DNA of 58,632 nt from Patescibacteria group bacterium (GCA_019752125.1 JAIEMM010000005.1:1-58632); one strand, 5' to 3'. Numbered from the stretch's first letter, positions 14,674-22,573 are shown. Notes: generated from the sequence alone by a model not told the origin. Numbers and translations: made by a program.

Positions 14674-15966
14674 TCAATTACCTTTATATGTTTCTAAAAA
14701 CGAATTTTTAAACTGCTCAAATTGCCCGTTCAAAATTGATTCGCGGATGTCACTGCAGAGCTTGGTGAGGAAATAGATATTGTGCATGCTGGCAAGAATA
14801 GGCCCCAATATTTCGCGTGTGCGGAAAAGGTGGTGCACATAGGCGCGGGTATGATTCTGGCACGTTGGGCACTGACACCCTTCATCTATTGGAGAGTAGT
14901 CATATTGATGCTCAGCATTTGGAATTTGAATCTTCCCGCGCTTTGTATACAAACCTCCATTTCTTCCATTGCGAGTTGGAGTAACGCAGTCGAACGTATC
15001 AACACCGTGCGCAGCGCCAAGAAGAATATCTTCAGGCTCTCCTACTCCCAAACCATGCACTGACATGCCTTCTGGAAGTTCTGTAAGCATTGCAAGAGCG
15101 GATTGCAGAGAATGGTCGCCGTATTTGCGACTGAATGAACCGCCGAGGCCAAACCCATCAAAACCCATGTTACCGATGGTTCGTGCGCTTTCGCGACGGA
15201 GGTCGTCAAACTGCCCTCCCTGCCCTATACCATAGATACCCTGCTTAGTATTTGCATCGAGGTTCTGTCGATGTGTGCTCAAAGAACGCTTTGCCCACGC
15301 GTGCGTTCTCTCCATCGCTTCTTTTTGTTCCTCATAACTATCGGTAGGTGCGGTGCACTGGTCAAAGGCAAAAAAGATATCTGCACCGAGACGGTGTTGA
15401 ATCTCTACCGAGCGCTCCGGAGTAAAACGATGAAGCGAGCCGTCGAGATGTGAGGTAAAAGAAACTCCCTCGTCATCTACTATCGCAAGTTTTCCATGGC
15501 TAGTTGCAAGATCTTCATCGTATACAGCCGGCGCCGACGAAGAAAGATCTCCATCAAAAGATCCTCGGGGATCCTCGCTCCCTTCGGGAGCTTTCGCCAG
15601 ACCATTTTGCTGTAAATCTTTCTTCTCTGGTGTAAATTTTGAAATCTTTTTCCCAAATCCAGTTCCAAGAGAGAATACTTGGAAGCCGCCGGAGTCTGTC
15701 ATCGTTGGACCGTTCCAGTTCATAAACTTCGCAACACCTCCCCCTTTTTCAACAGCATCGAGTCCTGAAAGATAGAGGTGATACGTGTTTGCGATGAGAG
15801 TTTGAACACCGAGGGATGGAAACTTTGCTGATTCTATACCCTTTATGTCTGCCTTAGTGGCCACAGGCACAAAGGCCGGCGTCAAAATATCGCCACGGGG
15901 TGTATGCAAAACACCCGCCCTTGCGGACGAGTGCTTTGCTTCAATTGTAAGTCGAACTGGAGGCAT
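14674..15966 (-). CDS. tgt: Queuine/preQ1 tRNA-ribosyltransferase
   Basis: 430 residues. Exchanges the wobble guanine of GUN tRNAs for a queuosine precursor. Motifs: N-terminal TPAFVPVATKADIKG, the base-recognition TDSGGFQVFSLG (~90-103), FDQCTAP, GLGGSFSRKYG, the nucleophile region TFDCVTPTRNGRNG and the zinc site CQCPTCQ plus a distal His in SMHNIYF. Around residues 115-150 it carries an extra segment (NGLAKAPEGSEDPRGSFDG) encoded by a hairpin element shared with apbE; the family has no insert here. The start codon overlaps the FKBP gene's stop as TAATG. Queuosine synthesis genes are not in the window, so salvage of preQ1 or queuine is likely. Confidence 0.95.
   Translation of the reverse strand: MPPVRLTIEAKHSSARAGVLHTPRGDILTPAFVPVATKADIKGIESAKFPSLGVQTLIANTYHLYLSGLDAVEKGGGVAKFMNWNGPTMTDSGGFQVFSLGTGFGKKISKFTPEKKDLQQNGLAKAPEGSEDPRGSFDGDLSSSAPAVYDEDLATSHGKLAIVDDEGVSFTSHLDGSLHRFTPERSVEIQHRLGADIFFAFDQCTAPTDSYEEQKEAMERTHAWAKRSLSTHRQNLDANTKQGIYGIGQGGQFDDLRRESARTIGNMGFDGFGLGGSFSRKYGDHSLQSALAMLTELPEGMSVHGLGVGEPEDILLGAAHGVDTFDCVTPTRNGRNGGLYTKRGKIQIPNAEHQYDYSPIDEGCQCPTCQNHTRAYVHHLFRTREILGPILASMHNIYFLTKLCSDIRESILNGQFEQFKNSFLETYKGN
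15539..15625. repeat. In-frame hairpin element, type C (tgt copy)
   Basis: Outer arms GAAGAAAGAT (15539-15548) and ATCTTTCTTC (15616-15625), an inner CAAAA/TTTTG pairing, and a 45-nt core (15560-15604) with TCCTCGGGG, a GCTCCC-TTC-GGGAGC hairpin and CGCCAGAC. The core matches the apbE element on the same DNA strand although tgt is read from the opposite strand. Confidence 0.8.
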
Positions 15967-16454
15967 TACTGCGCGCTTGTTCCTTCTGTTGGTGCTGTTT
16001 TTTGTGCACCGACGAGGGTTACTTCGAAGATAAGAGTTGAACCGCCTGGAATTGGTCCGTAGTCTTGCATACCATATGCAAGCATTGGTGGAATGATAAG
16101 TAAACGTTTACCGCCAACCTTCATGCCCTGCAGACCTTGGTCCCATCCTGCGATAACACGTCCTGTACCAAGAGTGAACCTAATAGGGTCTCTTCCTACA
16201 GAAGAATCGAAGACGGTTCCGTCTTGTAATTTGCCTGTGTAATGAACGCTAACGAGATCACCCGCTTCTGCGGTATCGCCAGTGCCGACGATTTCATCTT
16301 GAACTACGAGTTGTTGGTCAGACATAGATGCTGCTGAAGTTTGGCTCGCCTGCTGTCGCGCGAGCATTAAAGGATTAAGTAATGCGAAGAAAAATGCGAC
16401 TACGACAAGCGAGGTGGTAACCGCGATGCCAGTTGTTAATTGTTTACGAGTCAT
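15966..16454 (-). CDS. Membrane-anchored FKBP-type peptidyl-prolyl isomerase
   Basis: 162 residues. An N-terminal transmembrane anchor (residues ~8-30, TTGIAVTTSLVVVAFFFALL) is followed by a linker and an FKBP domain from about residue 48: GDLVSVHYTGKLQDGTVFDSS (split), FTLGTGRVIAGWDQGLQGM, GGKRLLIIPPMLAYG and GSTLIFEVTLV, with the usual Y, F, D, W and aromatic pocket residues. It should catalyse proline isomerisation during folding of exported proteins at the outer face of the membrane. A TATACT box lies 8 nt before the ATG, indicating a leaderless or nearly leaderless mRNA. It overlaps tgt by one base. Confidence 0.93.
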   Translation of the reverse strand: MTRKQLTTGIAVTTSLVVVAFFFALLNPLMLARQQASQTSAASMSDQQLVVQDEIVGTGDTAEAGDLVSVHYTGKLQDGTVFDSSVGRDPIRFTLGTGRVIAGWDQGLQGMKVGGKRLLIIPPMLAYGMQDYGPIPGGSTLIFEVTLVGAQKTAPTEGTSAQ

Positions 16455-16458
16455 ATAC

Positions 16459-16905
16459 CTACAGTATACCCAAAATATGAACGTTAGTAATCATCAGAGA
16501 AAAGGCGAATAAGGCAACAAGTGCCCCACTAAACAACATCTCAGACTGCTGAATTTGTATATGAACGAAAAAGGCAACTAGCACCGCAATAGTCATCATA
16601 GTTCCAATAATCCCAAGTGCCCATGGAATATATGGCTCAGACTCTACCGCAATACGAGCCAAGTTCTTACCAAAATTGTTTAAGAACGATGAAGCGGCAC
16701 TTCCAACTGCAGCTGTTTGAGAACTCTCAGCTACTGCGACTGAAGGGGCTACTTGCTGGACATATAACCCAGACACGAACATCCCCTCGCCTGCCATAAT
16801 TATTGCAACAAAAAATAGTAGCCAATTTTTGCGCAATATATGCGGCCTATAGGAGTTGTGGTGCGAAGGCACAAAATGCCGATGGAGATGCGTGTGAACA
16901 GACAT
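16459..16905 (-). CDS. Hypothetical membrane protein, 148 aa
   Basis: A His-rich N-terminus (MSVHTHLHRHFVPSHHNSYR), then a first helix (WLLFFVAIIMAGEGMFVSGL), an extracytoplasmic loop, and two further helices (WALGIIGTMMTIAVLVAFFV; SGALVALFAFSLMITNVHIL). No family recognised. It precedes the FKBP gene by only 4 nt on the same strand, but the FKBP promoter lies inside its 3' end, so the two may be separately initiated. Confidence 0.65.
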   Translation of the reverse strand: MSVHTHLHRHFVPSHHNSYRPHILRKNWLLFFVAIIMAGEGMFVSGLYVQQVAPSVAVAESSQTAAVGSAASSFLNNFGKNLARIAVESEPYIPWALGIIGTMMTIAVLVAFFVHIQIQQSEMLFSGALVALFAFSLMITNVHILGIL

Positions 16906-16961
16906 ACAAATATGTTACCACAAGTGGTATAGTGCCTCCGGACATTACATGGAGGTGTTCC

Positions 16962-17480
16962 ATGAACAAGCGTGCCAATATCGTTCAAATTGAGTTCTTC
17001 CTGGTGAACACGCGGGCGAATTCGCTGGAATCACTGATGGCAGACACTCATTCACGTAACGCAGATGGCGCTGCCCTGAAATTTACTCTGCGCTTCTTTG
17101 ATTCAATGGGTGAAGTTACCGCCATGTCACTGAGACTTCATCGGTTGGAGCGATGGAAAAAGCGTCTGGAAATCTGCGTAGCAGCCAAAACAGGCTGGCG
17201 ACAAGGGGTTGCTGATTCTCTCCATCAAACGGTTTCCAGGTGGATAGAGCAGGTAAAGGAATCCTGCGTTACGTGCGCTATTGACCAACTCCATCTTGCG
17301 ATTGATAGGCATGATGAGATTGCGGTCGAGCAGCCCGACCGCTCCTTCCGACCTCTTCGTGGAGACGAGACCTACGAGACGTTAACTTCGGTGGAAAAAT
17401 CGAAAGGCGCATGGATATTTATATTCAGTCCAAACAACTTGACTGGCAACCTTAATGAATCTGTAAGTTACGTAATGTGA
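16962..17480 (+). CDS. Hypothetical protein, 172 aa
   Basis: No family recognised. The start MNKRANIVQIEFF is set by GGAGGTG 4 nt upstream; a TATAGT -10 box lies at 16928-16933. The protein is soluble with a helical middle (LRLHRLERWKKRLEICVAA) and begins with a beta-rich segment. An upstream extension in the same frame is not supported. It is monocistronic, divergent from the 148-residue membrane protein and closed by its own terminator. Confidence 0.6.
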   Translation: MNKRANIVQIEFFLVNTRANSLESLMADTHSRNADGAALKFTLRFFDSMGEVTAMSLRLHRLERWKKRLEICVAAKTGWRQGVADSLHQTVSRWIEQVKESCVTCAIDQLHLAIDRHDEIAVEQPDRSFRPLRGDETYETLTSVEKSKGAWIFIFSPNNLTGNLNESVSYVM

Positions 17481-17482
17481 TA

Positions 17483-17513
17483 AACAGCCCAACTCTCCCG
17501 GGCTGTTTTTTCT
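17483..17513 (+). terminator. Rho-independent terminator
   Basis: AACAGCCC/GGGCTGTT 8-bp stem followed by TTTTTTCTTT. Confidence 0.9.
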
Positions 17514-17531
17514 TTGCTATACTTTTTATTG

Positions 17532-18293
17532 ATGAAACGGTTTCTCTTTGGAACATTTTTATTCCTAACTCCTACACTTGTATTCGCTGCAGGGTTTGCG
17601 AAGCAAAGTATTTTCCTTTCCTCCACCGCACCAGTGGAAGGCCAGACGGTTTTGATTTATGCATCTGTGTCAAACCCAGCAACTACCGTCTTTAATGGGA
17701 CTCTTCTTATCAAAGATGAGGCGTCAGAAATTGGTAGCGTTCCTGTATCATTAAAAGCTGGAGGGGCAGACAATGTATCTGTTTCTTGGAAACCAAATGC
17801 TGGCACACACACCATTGTTGCAGTCTTGAAAGACGCAGGAGGCTCTACGCTCGAAGAAAATAAAGAAACTTTTACTATTGCAGCAACTTCAGTTACTTTT
17901 TCCACAACTCAAAGTGATGACGTACAGCCTTCAACTGCCATCCAAGAATCTATTACCAATGTTTCCCCAGTGGTCGCAGAATACACGTCTCCAGTATTGA
18001 AGACGATCGATTCTGGTCGCACATTTGCGGCAAAGAAACTAAACTCTGCGCTCGACTGGTCAAAGTCACAGATAGCGACATCATCCAAGGCAGCTGCAAA
18101 CATGAGCGATACGGAGGAGAAGAAAAGTTCTCTTATGCAAACAGCATGGAGAATACTCGCAACCGTTGCGCTTTACGTAGTAACAATACTTCTCTATATA
18201 GTCACAAACGTTGGAGTCTTCTACCCTATTCTTGCGATAGGGTTTCTCTACACTCTGTGGAGACTATGGCGTAAATATCGCCGAGGCTACTAA
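17532..18293 (+). CDS. Secreted, membrane-anchored protein with Ig/CARDB-like domain
   Basis: 253 residues. A signal peptide (MKRFLFGTFLFLTPTLVFA, cleavage after FAA) is followed by a beta-sandwich (residues ~20-120: QSIFLSSTAPVEGQTVLIYA, KAGGADNVSVSWKPNAGTHT) resembling CARDB/adhesion-type Ig folds. A helical linker rich in Ser/Lys follows, then a C-terminal transmembrane helix (ILATVALYVVTILLYIVTNV) and a basic tail. An extended -10 (TGCTATACT) ends 8 nt before the ATG, so the mRNA is leaderless. The likely place is the outer face of the cell, possibly in adhesion or envelope assembly (inference). Confidence 0.7.
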   Translation: MKRFLFGTFLFLTPTLVFAAGFAKQSIFLSSTAPVEGQTVLIYASVSNPATTVFNGTLLIKDEASEIGSVPVSLKAGGADNVSVSWKPNAGTHTIVAVLKDAGGSTLEENKETFTIAATSVTFSTTQSDDVQPSTAIQESITNVSPVVAEYTSPVLKTIDSGRTFAAKKLNSALDWSKSQIATSSKAAANMSDTEEKKSSLMQTAWRILATVALYVVTILLYIVTNVGVFYPILAIGFLYTLWRLWRKYRRGY

Positions 18294-18325
18294 CTATTTA
18301 GTTATCTTCCCCTCCTTCGCTAAAG

Positions 18326-18739
18326 CTACGGACGGGCACGGCAATGCCATACCGCAAGGACAAACAACAGGAGGCTTGTTGCAGCTGAGATGCCGCAGTA
18401 CAGGCAAAGTGCGCCGATCACAAAGAACTGGAAGAGTTCAAAGCCAATTGAGAATAGAAGGCCTATAGCTGTGTAGGTGAGCATTCCAAAACGAAGACCT
18501 TTTGATTCTGGATCTATAGCGAGCAATACTGCGAGAGCGAGCATATAGACGTAGTAGACAAGACCAATGTATGAAAGTGGTACGCCAAGTAACGACGAAT
18601 ATTGACTGTTGAGAACTATTTCACAACCGCCCACTGCACAGGTCGGGATAAGGCCAAGGAAGTGATAGTACGCAAGATATAGCGTGTCACCAATGCCGAT
18701 AAACGACGCAGCTATGAGCCAATATGGTGTGAGTTTCAT
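18326..18739 (-). CDS. Vitamin K epoxide reductase (VKOR) family protein
   Basis: 137 residues, four or five transmembrane helices. It has the VKOR loop cysteines (CAVGGCEIVLNSQYSSLLGVP, split across the first periplasmic loop) and the redox-active CLYC in the fourth helix (near residue 113). VKOR re-oxidises a thiol oxidoreductase during disulfide formation, passing electrons to a quinone. No fused thioredoxin domain is present and no DsbA partner is in this window. It is the last gene of the msrA operon, overlapping the preceding gene by one base (TAATG), which ties disulfide formation to protein oxidation repair. Confidence 0.88.
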   Translation of the reverse strand: MKLTPYWLIAASFIGIGDTLYLAYYHFLGLIPTCAVGGCEIVLNSQYSSLLGVPLSYIGLVYYVYMLALAVLLAIDPESKGLRFGMLTYTAIGLLFSIGFELFQFFVIGALCLYCGISAATSLLLFVLAVWHCRARP

Positions 18740-19311
18740 TATTTAAATTCTACACTGTCCAGAAGCTCCTGGAAATCATGGCGCATTGGGTCATTTTGAT
18801 CCATCCACGACACGGCAAATAAGAATATTTTTCCATCATGTTCTACAGCAACAGCATCTGACTCATATAATCCACTGAAACGGTACGCCACTCCATCTTC
18901 CCCATCTATATTTTTTGGAGTAAATGTTTTGTCAGGAGAGAGGTTGAAATTAGAGATTGTTGCGTTGCGTACCCACTGCTCAAGATCAGGGCTGCCTGAA
19001 ACTGGAATCTCTATAACAGAAATTGCAGTTGGGCCCTCGCTCATATCAGGCACAGTTGTAGATGCGTTAATGAGTGTCAGTACATGGATTTCTGCACTCG
19101 CATATGAGTCGTGACGTACGGTAAGGGTGTAGGTTTTTGGATACAGGAACTCCAGTCCGACTTCTTGTGACGTATACGTCAGAGAATCTTTTTTATCTGG
19201 TGTTTGTAAAAAAGCAAACATCAATCCAAAAATAAGAAACCCTACCCAGATGAAGACGATGCCCGAGGCAATGCCGAGATAGATCCGTGATTTTAGTTTG
19301 GTTGGTTTCAT
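18739..19311 (-). CDS. Membrane-anchored PsbP-like protein
   Basis: 190 residues: an N-terminal transmembrane anchor (YLGIASGIVFIWVGFLIFGL) followed by an extracytoplasmic domain with the pattern YTSQEVGLEFLYPKTYTLTV ... GEDGVAYRFSGLY ... DSVEF, typical of PsbP/MOG1-type beta-sandwich proteins common in Patescibacteria. No enzyme residues can be assigned. It overlaps msrA by 4 nt (ATGA) and the VKOR gene by one base, so all three are translationally coupled. Confidence 0.65.
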   Translation of the reverse strand: MKPTKLKSRIYLGIASGIVFIWVGFLIFGLMFAFLQTPDKKDSLTYTSQEVGLEFLYPKTYTLTVRHDSYASAEIHVLTLINASTTVPDMSEGPTAISVIEIPVSGSPDLEQWVRNATISNFNLSPDKTFTPKNIDGEDGVAYRFSGLYESDAVAVEHDGKIFLFAVSWMDQNDPMRHDFQELLDSVEFK

Positions 19312-19847
19312 TTCAGTAAGTCTTTAAATTTCTGTTGCACTTTTTCAACCTTAGGGTCGATAACAAGCTGGCAATACCCTGCTGATTTATTGCGCTCGTA
19401 ATAATTTTTGTGATAATCCTCGGCTATATAAAAAGTGTCGAGTGGGCGGACCTGGGTAACTATAGGTTGAACGTGTCCCGCTTTGTTGATGACATCTATA
19501 TAGTGCTGAGCTTTTTCCTGTTGCCGAGGGGTTGTATAAAAAATTGCAGAATTGTATTGCGTACCAATGTCATTATCCTGTCGGTCTATTGTCGTTGCGT
19601 CATGCGTTGCAAAAAACACGCGCAGCAATTCTTCAAACGCAATCTCGTCTGGATTGTATACAATTTTAATAACTTCTATGTGTCCGGTTTTTCCACCGGA
19701 CACCTGTTCGTATGTTGGGTTGGCAACAGTACCACCGGCATACCCTGGCTCGACCGACTTCACTCCTTTGAGCATTTGAAAGACGGCCTCAGTGCACCAA
19801 AAACATCCGCCTCCAAACACTATTGTTTCAGTATCCACATCTTGCAT
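19308..19847 (-). CDS. msrA: Peptide methionine-S-sulfoxide reductase
   Basis: 179 residues. FGGGCFWCTEAVFQMLKGV holds the catalytic Cys in the GCFWC motif; YAGGTVANPTYEQV, GHIEVIKIVYNP, FFATHDAT and YHKNYYERN are all present. It reduces Met-S-sulfoxide in proteins. No signal peptide is visible, so it acts in the cytoplasm unless the start is wrong. It is first in the msrA-PsbP-VKOR operon. Its start codon overlaps the -35 box of the divergent RNA promoter at 19842. Confidence 0.97.
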   Translation of the reverse strand: MQDVDTETIVFGGGCFWCTEAVFQMLKGVKSVEPGYAGGTVANPTYEQVSGGKTGHIEVIKIVYNPDEIAFEELLRVFFATHDATTIDRQDNDIGTQYNSAIFYTTPRQQEKAQHYIDVINKAGHVQPIVTQVRPLDTFYIAEDYHKNYYERNKSAGYCQLVIDPKVEKVQQKFKDLLK

Positions 19848-19869
19848 TTTACACCAAATATCTTATTAT
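19842..19869 (+). promoter_or_regulatory. Promoter for the candidate RNA at 19.88 kb
   Basis: -35 TTGCAT (19842-19847), 16-bp spacer, -10 TATTAT (19864-19869). Start of transcription is predicted at about 19876, exactly where the long closing stem begins. Confidence 0.6.
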
Positions 19870-19875
19870 CGTTTT

Positions 19876-20044
19876 TCTGGAAGCCGTTTCGTCGTACTTT
19901 CACGTACTATGACGGACGGATGGACATGCGGACCTTGTAAGGCACCTCCCAGACCTACTACGTTGTTTGCGAACTGCACGTTCGAAACGGCTTCCAGAAC
20001 TTATCGCGGCCGCGACTCTTTGAGTCCGGCCGTTTTTCTTTTTA
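19876..20044 (+). ncRNA. Candidate structured small RNA (family not recognised)
   Basis: About 165 nt between msrA and rarA. A perfect 17-bp stem (19875-19891 with 19983-19999; core CTGGAAGCCGTTTCG) closes a 91-nt interior. The interior has a GTAC/GTAC hairpin, four GGA triplets in 24 nt (GACGGACGGATGGACATGCGGA region), and a CGAAC-TGCAC-GTTCG hairpin that competes with the closing stem. A promoter lies just upstream and a strong terminator follows. It lacks the SRP tetraloop motif and tRNA-like features. Candidates to test are 6S-like, GGA-rich protein-sequestering, or lineage-specific RNA. Confidence 0.65.
20007..20044 (+). terminator. Terminator of the candidate RNA
   Basis: CGGCCG-c-GACTC / GAGTCCGGCCG, 11 bp with one bulge and a TTT loop, followed by TTTTTCTTTTT. 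Confidence 0.9.
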
Positions 20045-21184
20045 TTTTAAATATTTCTTCCCTTTAAGTTTCTCAGGCAAATAGCTTTCTTTATCGTAAA
20101 GTTTATAGCCTTTGTGGTAATCCATATCTTTCATAAGCTTAGTCGGAGCGTTTCTGATTTTGAGCGGCACAGGCAGGTTGCCATGCTTTTTTACATCAGC
20201 AAGAGCTTCAAAGTACGCATCGTAGCTTTTACGGCTCTTTTTAGATTCAGCCAGATACGCAACGCCGTGCGCCAAATTTATCTGAGCTTCGGGGTACCCT
20301 ATTTTTTGGCAGGCTTCAAAAACAGCATTCGCAACAACAAGCGCCGTTGGTTGCGCCAGCCCAATATCTTCACTGGCAAAGATAACCATGCGTCGTGCAA
20401 TAAAGAGCGGATCTTCTCCCGCATCAACCATACGCGCCAAGTAGTAGAGTGCAGCATCGCCTTGGCTTGCCCGCATAGATTTTATAAACGCCGAGATGGT
20501 GTTGTAGTGCTCTTCGCCCCTCTTGTCGTAGCGTAGATGTTTTGACTGAACAGTTTCTTTTAGTGTCTCAAGCGTAATTTTCCCATACAACTTCTGCGTG
20601 TTCTCCAATACCCCTATCGCCTGTCGTGCATCACCGGCAGCAAGCTGCACAAGCCAATCTTTCGCATCTTTAGGAACCTTGAGCTTCGTACTTTTGATGA
20701 TTTTTTCCATATCATCCTCTCCGTGTTCGTTCAGTACAAACACGCGGCAGCGGGACAAGAGCGCAGGAATAACTTCAAACGAGGGATTCTCTGTTGTCGC
20801 ACCGATGAATGTAATGTCGCCACGCTCTACAAAGGGCAAAAGAAAATCCTGTTGCGCTTTATTGAAGCGATGGATTTCATCAATAAACAGAATCTTTGGC
20901 TTTCCAGAAAAATTTATCTTGCCAGATTCAAGCACGCGCTTAATATCTTCCTTGCCGGAATCAACTGCAGAGAGTTCGAAAAACTCTGCATCAAGTGCGT
21001 TCGCGTAGATGCGCGCAAGTGTTGTTTTGCCGCTGCCTGGCGGCCCCCACAAAATAAAAGAGAAAAGATGCTTGCCTTCAATCGCTTCACGAAGTGGTTT
21101 TCCTTTACCAACCAAGTGTTCTTGGCCAAAGAAATCATCCAGGTTCTGGGGTCGTATTCTTGACGCCAAGGGCTCTTGCTGCAT
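20042..21184 (-). CDS. rarA: Replication-associated recombination protein A (RarA/MgsA), AAA+ ATPase
   Basis: 380 residues from MQQEPLASRIRPQNLDDFFG; the upstream in-frame ATG would place the -10 box TATACT inside the coding region, and TATACT ends 6 nt before this ATG (leaderless). Motifs: Walker A GPPGSGKTTLA (~50), Walker B LFIDEIHRFNKAQQD, sensor 1 GATTENPSF, Arg finger LLSRCRVF and the C-terminal RarA domain (HYNTISAFIKSMRASQGDAA, split; GLAQPTALVVANA). It acts at stalled forks as a tetrameric clamp-loader-like ATPase. Confidence 0.95.
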   Translation of the reverse strand: MQQEPLASRIRPQNLDDFFGQEHLVGKGKPLREAIEGKHLFSFILWGPPGSGKTTLARIYANALDAEFFELSAVDSGKEDIKRVLESGKINFSGKPKILFIDEIHRFNKAQQDFLLPFVERGDITFIGATTENPSFEVIPALLSRCRVFVLNEHGEDDMEKIIKSTKLKVPKDAKDWLVQLAAGDARQAIGVLENTQKLYGKITLETLKETVQSKHLRYDKRGEEHYNTISAFIKSMRASQGDAALYYLARMVDAGEDPLFIARRMVIFASEDIGLAQPTALVVANAVFEACQKIGYPEAQINLAHGVAYLAESKKSRKSYDAYFEALADVKKHGNLPVPLKIRNAPTKLMKDMDYHKGYKLYDKESYLPEKLKGKKYLK

Positions 21185-21237
21185 GTAGCTAGTATACATT
21201 TTGGGCTATAAAAACCCATTGTGATATAATTTCAAAC

Positions 21238-21714
21238 ATGAAAAAATTCCTTATCGGCGGCATCATAGTGGTTCTCTTGGGAGGGTATGCACTGTGGGCA
21301 GCATCACGTACATCACAGCCAACAACTGTTACGGGTAACCAGACCGGGTCAGTCTCAGCAACAACTACTCCTGGTACAGGTGTAGGCATCGGCGACACGT
21401 CAAAACCTGGCGATGTTACTCCTGCCCAGTACAAAGATGGCGCATATACTGGCAAGGTTGGCTCTGCGGCACCGTATGGCAACGTACAGGTACAAGTAAC
21501 CGTCGCAAGCGGCAAAATTACAAAGATCGATTTATTGCAAAAACCTCAAGGCCCAGGCGAAACAAATGAGATTGCAGCCCGCTCATTCCCTATCCTTGTG
21601 CAAGAAGCTATCACAACACAAAACTCGCACGTAAACATCGTTTCAGGTGCGACTCAAAATGTAGAAGGCTTCAACACCTCACTCTCTTCAGCGCTCCAGC
21701 AAGCACAGATCTAG
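21238..21714 (+). CDS. FMN-binding domain protein, covalent flavin carrier
   Basis: 158 residues. An N-terminal signal/anchor (FLIGGIIVVLLGGYALWAA) and a Thr/Ser/Gly-rich linker lead to an FMN-binding domain (residues ~63-158): YKDGAYTGKVGSAAPYGNVQ, QVTVASGKITKIDLLQ and, near the end, IVSGATQNVEGF. The SGAT motif is the known acceptor sequence for covalent FMN on Thr added by ApbE. It should carry an extracytoplasmic flavin and pass electrons. TATAAT ends 7 nt before the ATG. It is followed by apbE (4 nt gap) and the membrane flavoreductase, forming one operon. Confidence 0.92.
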   Translation: MKKFLIGGIIVVLLGGYALWAASRTSQPTTVTGNQTGSVSATTTPGTGVGIGDTSKPGDVTPAQYKDGAYTGKVGSAAPYGNVQVQVTVASGKITKIDLLQKPQGPGETNEIAARSFPILVQEAITTQNSHVNIVSGATQNVEGFNTSLSSALQQAQI

Positions 21715-21718
21715 CCCA

Positions 21719-22573
21719 ATGAAAGAAACTCGATTGATCATGGGAATGCCCATCACAGTCGAGGTAGCGGAGCAAAAAAGCCCCGAAGCTTTTTGCGCAG
21801 ATGCGATGGAAGAGGTGTTTTCGTATTTTGTTTCAGTAGATGAGCGATTTAGTACTTATAAGGAAACTAGTGAGATTTCAAAAATTAATCAAAGCCTCCA
21901 CGAACAAGCTTCTTTCACAAAAGTCCTCGGGGGTCCTCGGTTTCCTTCGGAAACCTTGCGCCAGACTTTTGCTCAAGAACTTGTTCGCTTTGGTCTTAGC
22001 GAAGATATGCTAGAAGTTCTGGCTTTGGCAGAAAAAACTAAGAAAGAGACAGCTGGCTACTTTGATATTCACCTGCCTGCCCAGGCAGGAAAACCCGATG
22101 GCGGCATTGACCCATCAGGCATTGTAAAAGGCTGGGCAATTAAAAATGCTGCAGAACTTTTGAAAGAAAGAGGTGTAGAAAATTTTTACATAGAAGCGGG
22201 CGGTGATATCCAAACCAGCGGCATGAATGCAGAAGGAAATGAATGGAACGTGGGCATCCGCAACCCCTTCAACAAAAACGAAATAGTCAAAGTCATATAC
22301 CCACGCGGGCGCGGGGTTGCTACATCTGGCAGCTACGAACGCGGGAATCATATCTACAACCCTCTCGCCCCAGAAGAATCTTTACGCGAAGTTGTGAGCA
22401 TCACTGTCATAGGCCCAGACGTACTTGAAGCAGACAGGTTCGCAACCGCTGCATTTGCTATGGGGCAGAAAGGCGTTGAGTTCATTGAAACTTTGGGTGG
22501 TTTCGAGGCATACTCAATAGACAAGAACGGTATAGCGACTATGACTAGTAAGTTCCTGGAATTAACACAATGA
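21719..22573 (+). CDS. apbE: FAD:protein FMN transferase
   Basis: 284 residues. It transfers FMN from FAD to the Thr of the partner SGAT motif. Motifs: MGMPITVEVAE, DERFSTYKETSEISKIN (residues ~35-55), GGIDPSGIVKGWAIKNAAEL, IEAGGDIQTSG and VATSGSYERG, all as in ApbE. The lipoprotein signal often seen in ApbE is absent. Two repeats are inserted in frame: a hairpin element at 21901-21987 (KVLGGPRFPSETLRQTF) and a palindrome at 22072-22089 (HLPAQAGKPDGG). The stop overlaps the next start by 4 nt (ATGA). Confidence 0.94.
   Translation: MKETRLIMGMPITVEVAEQKSPEAFCADAMEEVFSYFVSVDERFSTYKETSEISKINQSLHEQASFTKVLGGPRFPSETLRQTFAQELVRFGLSEDMLEVLALAEKTKKETAGYFDIHLPAQAGKPDGGIDPSGIVKGWAIKNAAELLKERGVENFYIEAGGDIQTSGMNAEGNEWNVGIRNPFNKNEIVKVIYPRGRGVATSGSYERGNHIYNPLAPEESLREVVSITVIGPDVLEADRFATAAFAMGQKGVEFIETLGGFEAYSIDKNGIATMTSKFLELTQ
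21901..21987. repeat. In-frame hairpin element, type C (apbE copy)
   Basis: Outer arms CGAACAAG/CTTGTTCG, middle TTCTT/AAGAA, inner AAAAGTC/GACTTTT, and a core with TCCTCGGGGG, the hairpin GGTTTCC-TTC-GGAAACC and GCGCCAGAC. The core corresponds to the tgt copy; arms are unrelated in sequence but paired in both. Confidence 0.8.
22072..22089. repeat. Palindrome CCTGCCTGCCCAGGCAGG in apbE
   Basis: 18-bp imperfect palindrome encoding LPAQAG in ApbE. A related copy (GCCTGCCTGCCGACAGGCAAGC-like) lies upstream of serS at 53286. Confidence 0.75.

Noticed and set aside
19911-20067. Small + strand frame (MTDGWTCGPCKAPPRP...) inside the RNA at 19.88 kb
   Set aside because: It runs through the strong terminator, has no ribosome site and the region is better explained as a structured RNA.
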